NCBI GenBank assembly: GCA_030045175.1
Contig: JASIBM010000434.1
Location: 1-34,584, forward strand
Direction of reading: 5' to 3'
Origin: Streptosporangiaceae bacterium
GTDB lineage: Bacteria > Actinomycetota > Actinomycetes > Streptosporangiales > Streptosporangiaceae
Length of the DNA stretch: 34,584 bases
In this document: piece by piece, positions 18,536 to 27,294 of the stretch
Layout of the letters: each line of letters opens with the position of its first letter
Position numbering within the stretch: position 1 is the stretch's first letter
The notes under the pieces: generated by a model
Databases searched by the model: none
What the model was told of the DNA's origin: nothing
Seen by the model: the letters and a program-made list of their open reading frames with translations, nothing else
Program-made: the position numbers and the translations under genes

Positions 18536-19564
18536 CTAGCTGGGTTGGAGGATCGGCAGGGTGGCCGGGGGGCCGTAGCCGTGAGCTTGCACGAGGCAGG
18601 CCGCCTGCGCCTCGGCCTCGGTCAGCTGATCGAATGTCGCCCTGATCAGCGCTGGCCGCGCGCGGCCGCGCGCGGCCGACTCGAGCGCGAAGTGCAGGGC
18701 CATGGGCAGGTCACGCCACAGGTCGTGGAGTTGCCACACGAGCCGCCTCGCTGGCGAGTCGAGCGGGAGCTGGCCGAGATGGGCGTACCTGAATGCGTGA
18801 TGCCTCGCGCTGGCCCACATGTCATCGAAGAACCGTTCCCGGCCAGGGACCTGGTGGTCAGGTCCGGCCCACAGCCCGCCGAGGAACCGCAGCGCCGCCG
18901 CGGGCTCAGCGAGCCATCCGGGCGGCAGCGCCGTGGCCGCGCCGGGAACCGTGGCGCGGCCGAGCCACTGATAATGATCATCAGGCGGTAGCGGCACCGG
19001 GAGTCCGAACACGTATTCCTTGCGAAGCCGCAATTCCGGGCGCAGCGGCGACGGCGGGGTCATCGCCTCGGTCAGTTCGGTGGTGGTAAGCCATCCCGTG
19101 AACGGCTGCTGGCTTCCGCCGGGCAGCAGCGCCTGGAACGGGTCCTCGACCTGCCATCGCCCGCCGCGGTGCTCGCGCACCAGCAGGAAATGCGGCGCGC
19201 TGGCCTCGCCGCTGGCCGGTGACCAGGCCATCGAGCCCGTGTAGGTGACCGCGAGAACCCCGAGGCCCGCCCGCATCTCCGCGTCCAGGCCGGCCGGAAC
19301 GACAGCCGGGTCGGCCGTGCCGAGGTACCCGAGGCGGGAGCCGTCCGCCAGGTCGTTGAGCGCGAGCCAGTGATGGGAGAACGCGACGATCCCGCCTGGC
19401 AGGCCGGGTCGCACCGCCAGGCGCACGGAACGGGCGACACGGGCCAGCGGATCGGGGCAGCAGCCCTCGAGGTATCGCGCCAGCGCCGCCGTGTAGCAGC
19501 TCAGCTGCCCTGGCCCGATCTCGGCGGCCGCGGGCGCGGCGGGATCGCTGGCTGGCGGGATCAC
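18536..19564 (-). CDS. BtrH N-terminal-like cysteine acyltransferase candidate
   Basis: 342 aa; LSCYTAALARYLEG (candidate Cys), SAPHFLLVREHRGGRWQVEDPF (candidate His and Asp), typical order for BtrH-like/papain-fold proteins; GTGA overlap with the upstream ACP gene. Confidence 0.65.
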   Translation of the reverse strand: MIPPASDPAAPAAAEIGPGQLSCYTAALARYLEGCCPDPLARVARSVRLAVRPGLPGGIVAFSHHWLALNDLADGSRLGYLGTADPAVVPAGLDAEMRAGLGVLAVTYTGSMAWSPASGEASAPHFLLVREHRGGRWQVEDPFQALLPGGSQQPFTGWLTTTELTEAMTPPSPLRPELRLRKEYVFGLPVPLPPDDHYQWLGRATVPGAATALPPGWLAEPAAALRFLGGLWAGPDHQVPGRERFFDDMWASARHHAFRYAHLGQLPLDSPARRLVWQLHDLWRDLPMALHFALESAARGRARPALIRATFDQLTEAEAQAACLVQAHGYGPPATLPILQPS

Positions 19565-19857
19565 GGTGGTGATTCCCTCGCGGTCTCGGCGGCGCGGGCG
19601 ATGAGCTCGGCGAGATCGCCAACGGTATGAATCGGCCCGCCAGAGAACAGGTCGTCGGGGAGCATCACGCCGAGCTCATCTTCCAGGCGGATCAGCATGC
19701 CAAGCAGCCCGAGCGAGGTCATGTGCAGCAAGGCGCCGTTGAGCGGCTCTGCTAGCGCTACGGTTTCCGGGTCGATCGAGAGCCGCGACTCCCTGACCAC
19801 CATCTTGCGGACCACGGCAAGCACGGCGTCGGGTACTGGCCTAGTCGCGTTCGGCAC
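19561..19857 (-). CDS. Acyl carrier protein (phosphopantetheine attachment domain)
   Basis: VPDAVLAVVRKMVVRESRL...LLHMTSLGLLGMLIRLEDELGVMLPDDLFSGGPIHTVGDLAELI; Ser in a TSL variant of the DSL motif. GTG start at 19857 overlapping the upstream stop. Confidence 0.75.
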   Translation of the reverse strand: MPNATRPVPDAVLAVVRKMVVRESRLSIDPETVALAEPLNGALLHMTSLGLLGMLIRLEDELGVMLPDDLFSGGPIHTVGDLAELIARAAETARESPP

Positions 19858-21169
19858 CGCTGTAGATCCCTTCGTCACGCGCGCGGGCCGGGTCGGCGCC
19901 GAACCTGACGGCGCCATGGCCGTCGACCCGCCACCCATAGGTCATCAGTGCCCCCGCGGTCACCGGCCCCCGCACGTGCAGGCGGCCAGTGCTGATCACG
20001 ATCTCACTGCCCAGGCCGAGCGTCGGGCCGTCGTGCAGCCGGACAGAGCCGTTCACGATCACCGCCGCCGCGTCCACCTTGCGGCAGAATTCATCGGCGA
20101 CGTCTTCGTCCTCGGTGACGATGCCCTCGGTGTGCCCGGTTCCGTACCTGCCGACGTGCGTGATGGCCGCGCTAGGCCCAGGCACGCTGGCTACCGCGAG
20201 CGTGCGGGAGAGGAACTCACGGCCAAGGTCCGCCTCGGTCAGCGGCTCCACGGTCAGCCGCTCGGTAAGCGTTGCGGGCAGGCGCTCGAGCAGGTCGGCC
20301 GAGACCCGCAGGACCAGGGAGCCCATGCCGGGGTCGGTAGCGCGGGCGGCTAGCATCTCCAGGAATTCGCCCGAGATCGCGGCGTCGAGCAGGACCATCT
20401 CCAGCGCCGTGCAGCCTTCCGGCTCCGGCAGCTTGCCGTCAAGCACCAGGCGCACCGCTAGCGGAAGGTCGGCGGCGGCGTGCACGTACATGTGGTTGAC
20501 CCCGCCCCCGCCGACGATCATCGGGATGCGGGACAGCGAGCGGCACGCGTCGAGCAGGCTGGGGCTGCCGCGAGGTATGAGCACGTCGATGGCGTCGTCG
20601 CGGCGCAGCAGCTCGCGCAGCGCGGCCCGGTCCAGGTCGGGGAGCACCTGCACCAAGCCAGGCGGCAGGCCAGCCGTGGCGAGCGCCTCGCCGAGCACGC
20701 CGGCCAGCGCGGCATTGGTACGGGCGATCTCGGCGCCACCGCGCAGCAGCACCGCGTTGCCCACGCAGGCCGGCAGCAAGGCCCCGTCGATGGTGACCGT
20801 CGGCCGCGCCTCATAGATCATCAGCAGGACGCCGAGCGGCCTGGCCACGCGCCGGGCCACGGTACCTCCGGCACCGTGATGAACAGGCCAGGAACCGCCG
20901 AGCATGGCCAGCTCGTTGACCACTCGCTCGGCCAGCATTGCCATCGCGTCACGGTGCGCCTCGGTCAGGCTCATCCGGTGCAGCCAAGGCTCGGGCAGGC
21001 CGCGCTCTTGCCCCGCTCGCAGGTCCTGCGAGTTCGCCGCGGCGATCTGCGGCCAGCGGCTCGCCAAGGCGACGGCCAGCGACCGGGCGAATGCCGGGTA
21101 AGCCGGATCGCCGATGGCCGGAGCCTGCGCCAGGGCGGCACGTGCGGTCCGAAGGCAGTGATCGATCAT
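19841..21169 (-). CDS. ProA-like (glutamate-5-semialdehyde dehydrogenase family) aldehyde dehydrogenase/reductase
   Basis: 442 aa; LAAANSQDLRAGQERGLPE, PLGVLLMIYEARPTVTIDGALLPACVGNAVLLRGG, DVLIPRGSPSLLDACR, candidate catalytic Cys in EGCTALEMVLLD, C-terminal GLGSEIVISTGRLHVRGPVTAGALMTYGWRVDGHGAVR. Confidence 0.88.
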   Translation of the reverse strand: MIDHCLRTARAALAQAPAIGDPAYPAFARSLAVALASRWPQIAAANSQDLRAGQERGLPEPWLHRMSLTEAHRDAMAMLAERVVNELAMLGGSWPVHHGAGGTVARRVARPLGVLLMIYEARPTVTIDGALLPACVGNAVLLRGGAEIARTNAALAGVLGEALATAGLPPGLVQVLPDLDRAALRELLRRDDAIDVLIPRGSPSLLDACRSLSRIPMIVGGGGVNHMYVHAAADLPLAVRLVLDGKLPEPEGCTALEMVLLDAAISGEFLEMLAARATDPGMGSLVLRVSADLLERLPATLTERLTVEPLTEADLGREFLSRTLAVASVPGPSAAITHVGRYGTGHTEGIVTEDEDVADEFCRKVDAAAVIVNGSVRLHDGPTLGLGSEIVISTGRLHVRGPVTAGALMTYGWRVDGHGAVRFGADPARARDEGIYSGAERD

Positions 21170-21204
21170 TACCTCCGTCCCTCCGCCCGGGATGCCGCCC
21201 GCTG

Positions 21205-21234
21205 GCCAGCAGACCGCTCAAGCCAGCAGACCGC
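21205..21234. repeat. 13-bp direct repeat GCCAGCAGACCGC (17-bp period) in the same divergent region
   Basis: 21205-21217 and 21222-21234 identical. Confidence 0.85.
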
Positions 21235-21243
21235 GCCCGGCGG

Positions 21244-21267
21244 AACCTGCCAAGCAATTGGCAGGTT
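21244..21267. promoter_or_regulatory. Perfect palindrome AACCTGCCAA-GCAA-TTGGCAGGTT in a divergent intergenic region (candidate operator)
   Basis: 10-bp perfect arms, 4-nt spacer, between divergent genes 19841..21169(-) and 21400..22416(+). Confidence 0.75.
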
Positions 21268-21399
21268 GATGTCTGCGCGCCGATGGCAGCAAGTGGCCGC
21301 CTCGTAGTCGCACCGCGACCAGCGACGTACGTTCGGTTTCCAGCCACGTATGGTCAGTACTCAGCCGCGGGGTCGTTATCCCCGGAGAGGGTGACACTG

Positions 21400-22416
21400 G
21401 TGCCCAGTGTGCCGCCGCACGGCGTCCACGCCGCGTGCTCCCAGTTCCTGCCGATGGTGGCCGGGGCTTACCTGGACTGCGTCTCTGACGACCTGGCACT
21501 ACTGCTCGCCACGCGGGGCGTCGCCGACGTCGAGGCGGTGTTCGGCCAGGACTGGCGGTTCGACGTCCTCGACGATGACGGGCCGCTGCCCCGCCCAGGC
21601 CTGCCGCCAGCCGACCAGGACGACCTGATCGCCCGGCGCACCGGCTGGCGGCCACGCTGGCGGCCGGCCACCTCGCCCGAGCGCGACGCGCAGGACTGGT
21701 GCGCCGAGCTGAGCGCCGGCAATCCCGTGCTTGTCGTGGGCGACGCCTACCACCTGCCGTGGCTGCCGTACGCGGGCCGTGAGCACATGGCGCACGGTTT
21801 CGTGATCGACGGGCTGTCCTGGGACGACGGCGTCCTGACGGCGCATATCGCCGATCCCTACGACAACGTCACCCAATGGGGCCACGCGCAGCCCATGACC
21901 ACCCGCCAGGCGCTTGGCCCGCTCGCCCCCGCGCTCGCGGATGGCCGCTGGGCCGTCCTGGTCGCGGCCGGCCAGCCGCGCCAAGCCAATCCGGGCGAGC
22001 AGGCGGCCGCGAACGCCGCCGCCATCACCAGGGCCGCGGCAGACGGCAGTTACCAGCGCTTCATCGACGCGCACGAGGAGTCCGGCGTCGAGGAGATGGC
22101 GAGCCTGGCCCTCGCGACCTGGCTGCTGGCTCGCAACCGCGCCCTGCATGCCCGCTGGCTGGCCGGGCTGCCCGCCTGGCAGCGTCCCGACTGGCTCGCC
22201 GAGCGCTTCGAAGCCGAGATCAGCGGGGGCTGGCGCCGCGCCATGGAGATGACCTACATCGCGCTGCGCCGGCTGCGGGGCGGCCATGCGGCCCCGCCGG
22301 CCGCGATCCGATCGGTCCGGCAGGTAGCTGCCGCCGAGGAGAGCCTCGCGGCCTCGTTGCTTTCCAGCGCGCAAGGCTGGCCCGTCGCCAGGAGGCCAGC
22401 CGATGCACGCCAGTGA
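21400..22416 (+). CDS. Second BtrH-like / papain-fold cysteine acyltransferase candidate with extra C-terminal helical domain
   Basis: Start GTG 21400 after GGAGAGG; VPPHGVHAACSQFLPMVAGAYL (Cys), GREHMAHGFVIDGLSWDDG (His), AHIADPYDNVTQW (Asp); overlaps the following adenylation gene. Confidence 0.6.
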   Translation: MPSVPPHGVHAACSQFLPMVAGAYLDCVSDDLALLLATRGVADVEAVFGQDWRFDVLDDDGPLPRPGLPPADQDDLIARRTGWRPRWRPATSPERDAQDWCAELSAGNPVLVVGDAYHLPWLPYAGREHMAHGFVIDGLSWDDGVLTAHIADPYDNVTQWGHAQPMTTRQALGPLAPALADGRWAVLVAAGQPRQANPGEQAAANAAAITRAAADGSYQRFIDAHEESGVEEMASLALATWLLARNRALHARWLAGLPAWQRPDWLAERFEAEISGGWRRAMEMTYIALRRLRGGHAAPPAAIRSVRQVAAAEESLAASLLSSAQGWPVARRPADARQ

Positions 22417-23944
22417 CGCCATACTCCTGGCGGCAGGCAGGCAGCCAGATGCCATCGCCTTGACCGGGGCCGGCCAGCGGCCTGTTAGCTACCGTGACCT
22501 TGCTCAGGGCATGACCGGCCTGGCCGCCGGGCTGGCCGGCCGCACCAGCCAGGGGGCACGGATCGGCATCGTCAGCAGGAAGTCACCCGAGACGGTCATC
22601 GCGATGCTCGCCTGCCTGCACGCCGGCCGGTGCTTCGTCATGATCGACCCGGCGCTGCCGCCGCATCGCCGCGACTTCATCGTCACCCAGCCGGCCTGCG
22701 AGATCGTGCTCGCTGACCCGGCGACCGCCGGCCTGAGCTGGCCGGTGCCCGCCATCGACCTGGCGGGCGAGGTCGCGCGCGTCGCCCGCCAGGGCCAGGG
22801 CGCCGCGGCGGGCCGGCCGGCGGCACGCCCCGACGACGAGGCTTACGTGCTCTATACCTCCGGCTCGACCGGCGAGCCGAAGGGCGTGGTGATCACCCGT
22901 CGCAACATGCGGGCGTTCCTGCGGTGGGCGGCCGCGAGATTTCCGTTGCGCAGCGGCGACCAGGTGGCCGTGCACGCGCCGCTCCACTTCGACCTGCCGG
23001 TGTATGACCTGTACGCGGGCCTGGCGGGCGGCGCGACGCTGCACCTGGTGCCTGAGCGCGTGGCCCTGTTCCCGCAAGGGCTTTACCGGTTCCTTGCGCA
23101 GGGCGCGATCACCCACCTGTACGCGGTGCCCTCGGCGCTCGGTGCCCTGGCCGACCGCTCCACGCTCGGGCAGCACGGCCTGCCGGCGATGCGCCAGGTC
23201 CTGTATGCGGGCGAGGAGTTCCGGCCCAGGCCACTGGCCACGCTGATGGCCGCCCTGCCCCAGGTCAGGGTCAGCAACTTGTACGGCCCGATCGAGACCA
23301 ACGTGGTGACCTCCTGGACGCTGCGGCGACCGCCCGGTGACGGTGAGCGCGTCCCGCTTGGCCAGCCCATCAGCGGCGTGACGCTCGCCTTGCGCGACGA
23401 CAGCGGCAAGGCGTCAGAGCGCGCGGCGATGGAAGGCGAAGTGCTTGTCGCGGGAGATTGCGTCACCCCCGGCTACCTGGCCAGGCCCGATCTGACCTCG
23501 CAGAGCATGATCACGCTTACCACGGAGAGCGGGACCCGGCGCTTCTACCGCACCGGTGACTTCGCCGTCCGAGATGGCCACGGGGTGCTCCACTTGCTCG
23601 GCCGGCGCGACGGCCTGGTGAAGACGCGCGGCTACCGGGTGGAAATCGGCGAGATCGAGGCCGCGATCGGCTGGCATCCGGCGGTGAGCGAGGTAGCCAT
23701 CGTGGCGGAGCCAGATCCGGAGCTGACCAACCGGTTGCACGCGCTCGTCGTCCCGGCCGACCCCCAGCGACCCTGCCACGGCCTCGCCGACGCGGTGATC
23801 GCCCATTGCCGTCAGCGGCTGCCCGGCTACATGGTGCCCGGCCGGGTGCACGTTCTCGCTGAACTGCCGCGCACAGGCACAGGCAAGATCGCCCGCCAGC
23901 GACTGCCCGGCCTGATCGCCGGCCCGGCAGGAGAACCGCCATGA
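22403..23944 (+). CDS. Stand-alone amino acid adenylation enzyme (AMP-binding)
   Basis: VLYTSGSTGEPKGVVITRRNMRAF (A3), HFDLPVYDLYAGLAGG (A4, Asp retained), SNLYGPIETNVV (A5), YRTGDFAVRDGHGVLHLLGRRDGLVKTRGYRVEIGEIEAAI (A7-A8), GTGKIARQRL (A10). No condensation domain. Confidence 0.93.
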   Translation: MHASDAILLAAGRQPDAIALTGAGQRPVSYRDLAQGMTGLAAGLAGRTSQGARIGIVSRKSPETVIAMLACLHAGRCFVMIDPALPPHRRDFIVTQPACEIVLADPATAGLSWPVPAIDLAGEVARVARQGQGAAAGRPAARPDDEAYVLYTSGSTGEPKGVVITRRNMRAFLRWAAARFPLRSGDQVAVHAPLHFDLPVYDLYAGLAGGATLHLVPERVALFPQGLYRFLAQGAITHLYAVPSALGALADRSTLGQHGLPAMRQVLYAGEEFRPRPLATLMAALPQVRVSNLYGPIETNVVTSWTLRRPPGDGERVPLGQPISGVTLALRDDSGKASERAAMEGEVLVAGDCVTPGYLARPDLTSQSMITLTTESGTRRFYRTGDFAVRDGHGVLHLLGRRDGLVKTRGYRVEIGEIEAAIGWHPAVSEVAIVAEPDPELTNRLHALVVPADPQRPCHGLADAVIAHCRQRLPGYMVPGRVHVLAELPRTGTGKIARQRLPGLIAGPAGEPP

Positions 23945-24216
23945 GCGGCGAGCCGGCCACGATGATCGAAGGCCTGGTCGTCCACGTCGTCGCCGATGCG
24001 CTCGGTGTCCAGCCCCAGGAGATCGTGACGGCGCCCACGCTCTTCGACGTTCCTGGCTTCGACTCGCTGACGGTGCTGACCATCTTGTCCCGCCTCGAGG
24101 CCGAACTCGGCGCCGAGATACCGCCGGACGCGATCGTGCCTGAGGCGTTCGAGTCGCTGCCCGCCCTGATCGCGTTGTTCCAGGGGGCCGCTTCGTGGCC
24201 AGGAGGGCAGGCATGA
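23941..24216 (+). CDS. Acyl/peptidyl carrier protein
   Basis: 91 aa; TLFDVPGFDSLTVLTILSRLEAELGAEIPPD with canonical DSL. Confidence 0.92.
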   Translation: MSGEPATMIEGLVVHVVADALGVQPQEIVTAPTLFDVPGFDSLTVLTILSRLEAELGAEIPPDAIVPEAFESLPALIALFQGAASWPGGQA

Positions 24217-25745
24217 TCCCCACGCTCCTGCATGACCTGCTTGATCATCGCGCCGCGGCAAGGCCCCAGGCGCCGGCCCTGACGCACGGGGACCGGACGT
24301 GGAGCTACGGTGAGCTGGCCCGCTGGTCCGCCGCCGTCGCGGGGTGGCTACGCGAGCAGCGCGTCGGCCGGGGTGACCGGGTGGTGATTCTCGGCCACAA
24401 CAACTGCCAGGCCGTTCCGCTCATCTTCGCCGCCGCGCGGATCGGCGCGGTATTCGTCCCAGTCAGCGACCAGGCCCCGGCACGACAGCTTGCGCATGTG
24501 GTGGCCGACAGCGGAGCCAGGCTCGTCGTGGCCACGCCCGGCGGCGCCGGCGCCGCAGGGCGGCTGGCAGGCGTGGCGGTGCGGACCGTCGCCGAGCTGC
24601 CGGAACCAGCCGGCCCGGCCACGCCTGGCGAGGCGCCGTGCCTGTCCATCGACCCGGTCTGCCTGATCTACACCTCGGGGAGCACGGCGATGCCCAAGGC
24701 CGTCGTGAGCACCCACAGGCAGGTGCTCTTCGCTGTCCAGGCGATCCAGAGCCAGCTGGCGTACCGCGACGATGACGTGGTGCTTTGCTGCCTGCCGCTG
24801 TCCTTCGACTACGGCTTGTACCAGATCTTCCTGGCGTGCGCGGCCGGAGCGCGGCTGGTCCTCGGCGATGACTCGGACGCGGGCCCGGCGCTGCTGCGAC
24901 GGCTGGTGCACGAGGACGTCTCGGTGCTGCCGCTCGTGCCCAGCCTGGCCGTGACGCTGTGCCGCCTGGCCGGCCGCGGTGGCCAGGCCCCCGCGCGGCT
25001 GCGGATGGTCACGAACACCGGCGCCGAGCTCACCCCGGCCATGTGCCGGCGGCTCCGGGCAGCGATTCCTGGCCTCGCCGTGGTCCCCATGTTCGGGCTG
25101 ACCGAGTGCAAGCGGGTCTCGATCGGCGAGCCGAACCTGGACCTGCGCCGGCCAGGGTCGGTTGGCCGGGCGCTGCCGGACACCGAGGTCATCGTGGCAG
25201 GCGAGGACGGCAAGCCGGCCGCGCCAGGAACGGTGGGCGAGCTGCTCGTGCGCGGGCCGCACGTCATGGCCGGCTACTGGAACGCCCCCGGGCTGACCGC
25301 GGCCCGGTTCCGCCGCGACAGCCTGGGCCAGCCGGTGCTGCACACCGGCGACCGGTGCCGCCTCGATGCGGACGGGTATCTCTACTTCGCCGGCCGCGGC
25401 GACGACATCTACAAGCAGGGCGGGATCAGGGTCAGCGCCGTCGAGGTGGAGTCGGCGGCGCTGGAGATCGGTGGCGTGGAGCTCGCCGCCGCGCTGCCCC
25501 CGAACGGCCGGTTCGGGTCACGGCTAGCGGTCACCGGCGACCTGACGCCGCACCAGCTGCTGACCGGGCTGCGAGATCGGCTCGGGGCGCAGAAGCTGCC
25601 AGACGAGTGCCGGGTCATGGCCGCCCTGCCGCTCGCCGTCAACGGCAAGATCGACCGCCGGGCGCTTGACGAGCAATGGGCGCAGGCCGTCGCCGGCCCC
25701 CCTGGCGTGGCGCTACAGGGCGAGCCCGCCGGAGCCAGGCCGTGA
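24213..25745 (+). CDS. Second AMP-dependent acyl/amino acid ligase
   Basis: LIYTSGSTAMPKAVVSTHRQVLFAV, LPLSFDYGLYQIFLACAAGARLVLGDD, VVPMFGLTECKRVSIGEPN, HTGDRCRLDADGYLYFAGRGDDIYKQGGIRVSAVEVE, NGKIDRRAL; ATGA overlap with the ACP. Confidence 0.92.
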   Translation: MIPTLLHDLLDHRAAARPQAPALTHGDRTWSYGELARWSAAVAGWLREQRVGRGDRVVILGHNNCQAVPLIFAAARIGAVFVPVSDQAPARQLAHVVADSGARLVVATPGGAGAAGRLAGVAVRTVAELPEPAGPATPGEAPCLSIDPVCLIYTSGSTAMPKAVVSTHRQVLFAVQAIQSQLAYRDDDVVLCCLPLSFDYGLYQIFLACAAGARLVLGDDSDAGPALLRRLVHEDVSVLPLVPSLAVTLCRLAGRGGQAPARLRMVTNTGAELTPAMCRRLRAAIPGLAVVPMFGLTECKRVSIGEPNLDLRRPGSVGRALPDTEVIVAGEDGKPAAPGTVGELLVRGPHVMAGYWNAPGLTAARFRRDSLGQPVLHTGDRCRLDADGYLYFAGRGDDIYKQGGIRVSAVEVESAALEIGGVELAAALPPNGRFGSRLAVTGDLTPHQLLTGLRDRLGAQKLPDECRVMAALPLAVNGKIDRRALDEQWAQAVAGPPGVALQGEPAGARP

Positions 25746-26989
25746 TCGCCGAAGAGGTCGCAGCGAAGTTCGGGACGCCTGTCTACGTCTATGACCTGCA
25801 GGCCGTGCGGGACGCCCACGCCGACCTGCGATCCGCCCTGCCGGCGCAGGCCGGCCTCTACTACTCGCTCAAGGCGAACCCGCACCCGGAGGTCGCGGCC
25901 GAGCTCGCCAGGCTTGGCTGCCGCGCCGAGGTGTCGTCGCAGGGAGAGATCGACACCGCCATCGGCGCCGGATTCCAGGCGGCTCGCATGCTGCTGACCG
26001 GGCCGGGCAAGACCGCTGACACGATCGCGCACGCGATGCGCAGCGGGGTGCGGGCGTTCTCGGTGGAGTCCCCCGCGGACCTTGCCAGGATCGGCAGCCT
26101 GGCGGCTGCGCACGGCACGGCTGCCCGCTGCCTGCTGCGCGTGAACGCGGACCAGCCCGTGCCCGGGCTCGGCCTGGCCATGACGGGCACCGCATCGCAG
26201 TTCGGCGCTGATGCCTCCTGGGTGAGCAGGCAGCCGGAGCTGTTCAGGCAAGCCGGCGCCGCCCGGGTGACCGGCCTGCACCTGTACATGGGAACCAACA
26301 TCGAGGACGAGGCGACCCTGCTGGCGCAGTTCCGGGTGGCGGTCGGCATCGCCGCCAGCCTGGCCGGGCCGTTTGGCGGGTTCGCGGAGGTGGACCTGGG
26401 CGGGGGCTTCGGGACTCCCTACGCCAGGCGCGGCGGCCGGCCACTATTCGGTGGCCTGGCGCGCCAGCTTACCGAGCTGCTCGACGGTCACCTGCCGGGC
26501 TGGCGCCAGCGCCGGCCACTGATCACCTTCGAGTCTGGCCGCTACCTGGTCGGCAGCGCTGGCTCGCTGATCTGCCGCGTCGTGGACACGAAGGTGTCCA
26601 AGGGGGTGCGGTTCGCCGTGCTTGACGCCGGGGTGAACCATCTCGGCGGGATGATGGGACTGCGCCGCATCCCGCCCATCGTCCCTGACCTCCTCACGCT
26701 GCCCGGCGATGGCAATGGCGCCCGCGTGCCCACCACGGTCACCGGGCCGCTGTGCACGCCGCTCGACACCCTCGCCCGCGACGCCCAGCTGCCGCCGCTG
26801 GCCGCCGGGCAGCTGGTCGCCATCCCGAACGTGGGTGCCTATGGCCTGACCGCGAGCCTGATGGCCTTCCTCGGCCACCCGGCCCCGGCAGAAGTGGTGG
26901 TGAACGGCGACAAGGTCGCCTCGGCCTCGCAGATCCAGCTCACCCGGACTCACCTGCTAGCCCGCGAGCCTGCTCGCTCGCGCGCATGA
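25742..26989 (+). CDS. Fold-type III PLP decarboxylase (LysA/BtrK/VinO-like; possibly acting on an ACP-tethered amino acid)
   Basis: AEEVAAKFGTPVYVYDLQAVRDA, LYYSLKANPHPEVAAELARLGCRAEVSSQGEID (PLP Lys), FAEVDLGGGFGTPY, TFESGRYLVGSAG, VTGPLCTPLDTLA; GTGA overlap with the upstream ligase. Confidence 0.9.
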   Translation: MIAEEVAAKFGTPVYVYDLQAVRDAHADLRSALPAQAGLYYSLKANPHPEVAAELARLGCRAEVSSQGEIDTAIGAGFQAARMLLTGPGKTADTIAHAMRSGVRAFSVESPADLARIGSLAAAHGTAARCLLRVNADQPVPGLGLAMTGTASQFGADASWVSRQPELFRQAGAARVTGLHLYMGTNIEDEATLLAQFRVAVGIAASLAGPFGGFAEVDLGGGFGTPYARRGGRPLFGGLARQLTELLDGHLPGWRQRRPLITFESGRYLVGSAGSLICRVVDTKVSKGVRFAVLDAGVNHLGGMMGLRRIPPIVPDLLTLPGDGNGARVPTTVTGPLCTPLDTLARDAQLPPLAAGQLVAIPNVGAYGLTASLMAFLGHPAPAEVVVNGDKVASASQIQLTRTHLLAREPARSRA

Positions 26990-27021
26990 CCTCCGATGCC
27001 GCCCGAGCGGAAGGGAACACC

Positions 27022-27294
27022 ATGAGCAGCGTTGCTCTCGATCCGGACTTCGAGAAGGTGCTCAGGCGTCGCCTGACATACCTGGCTCCAGAAGCGCCGC
27101 TGTTGCCGGACGTACCGCTGAAGAGCCTTGGCCTCAACTCGCTGCTGGCCGTCGAGCTCATCTTCGACATCGAAGACGAGCTGAACGTGGCGCTGCCAGA
27201 CGAGGCGATGACCGCGCAGGTATTCGAGACGGCCGCGAGCCTATGGTCGGCCGTGAGCGACGCACGGACGCAAGCGGCGCTGGGGGCGCGATGA
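27022..27294 (+). CDS. Acyl carrier protein
   Basis: MSSVALDPDFEKVLRRRLTYLAPEAPLLPDVPLKSLGLNSLLAVELIFDIEDELNVALPDEAMTAQVFETAASL; NSL variant Ser motif; GGAAGGG RBS upstream of ATG 27022. Confidence 0.9.
   Translation: MSSVALDPDFEKVLRRRLTYLAPEAPLLPDVPLKSLGLNSLLAVELIFDIEDELNVALPDEAMTAQVFETAASLWSAVSDARTQAALGAR

Noticed and set aside
22403-25745. NRPS module
   Set aside because: Adenylating enzymes and ACP are separate proteins; no condensation, ketosynthase or thioesterase domain is visible in the window.
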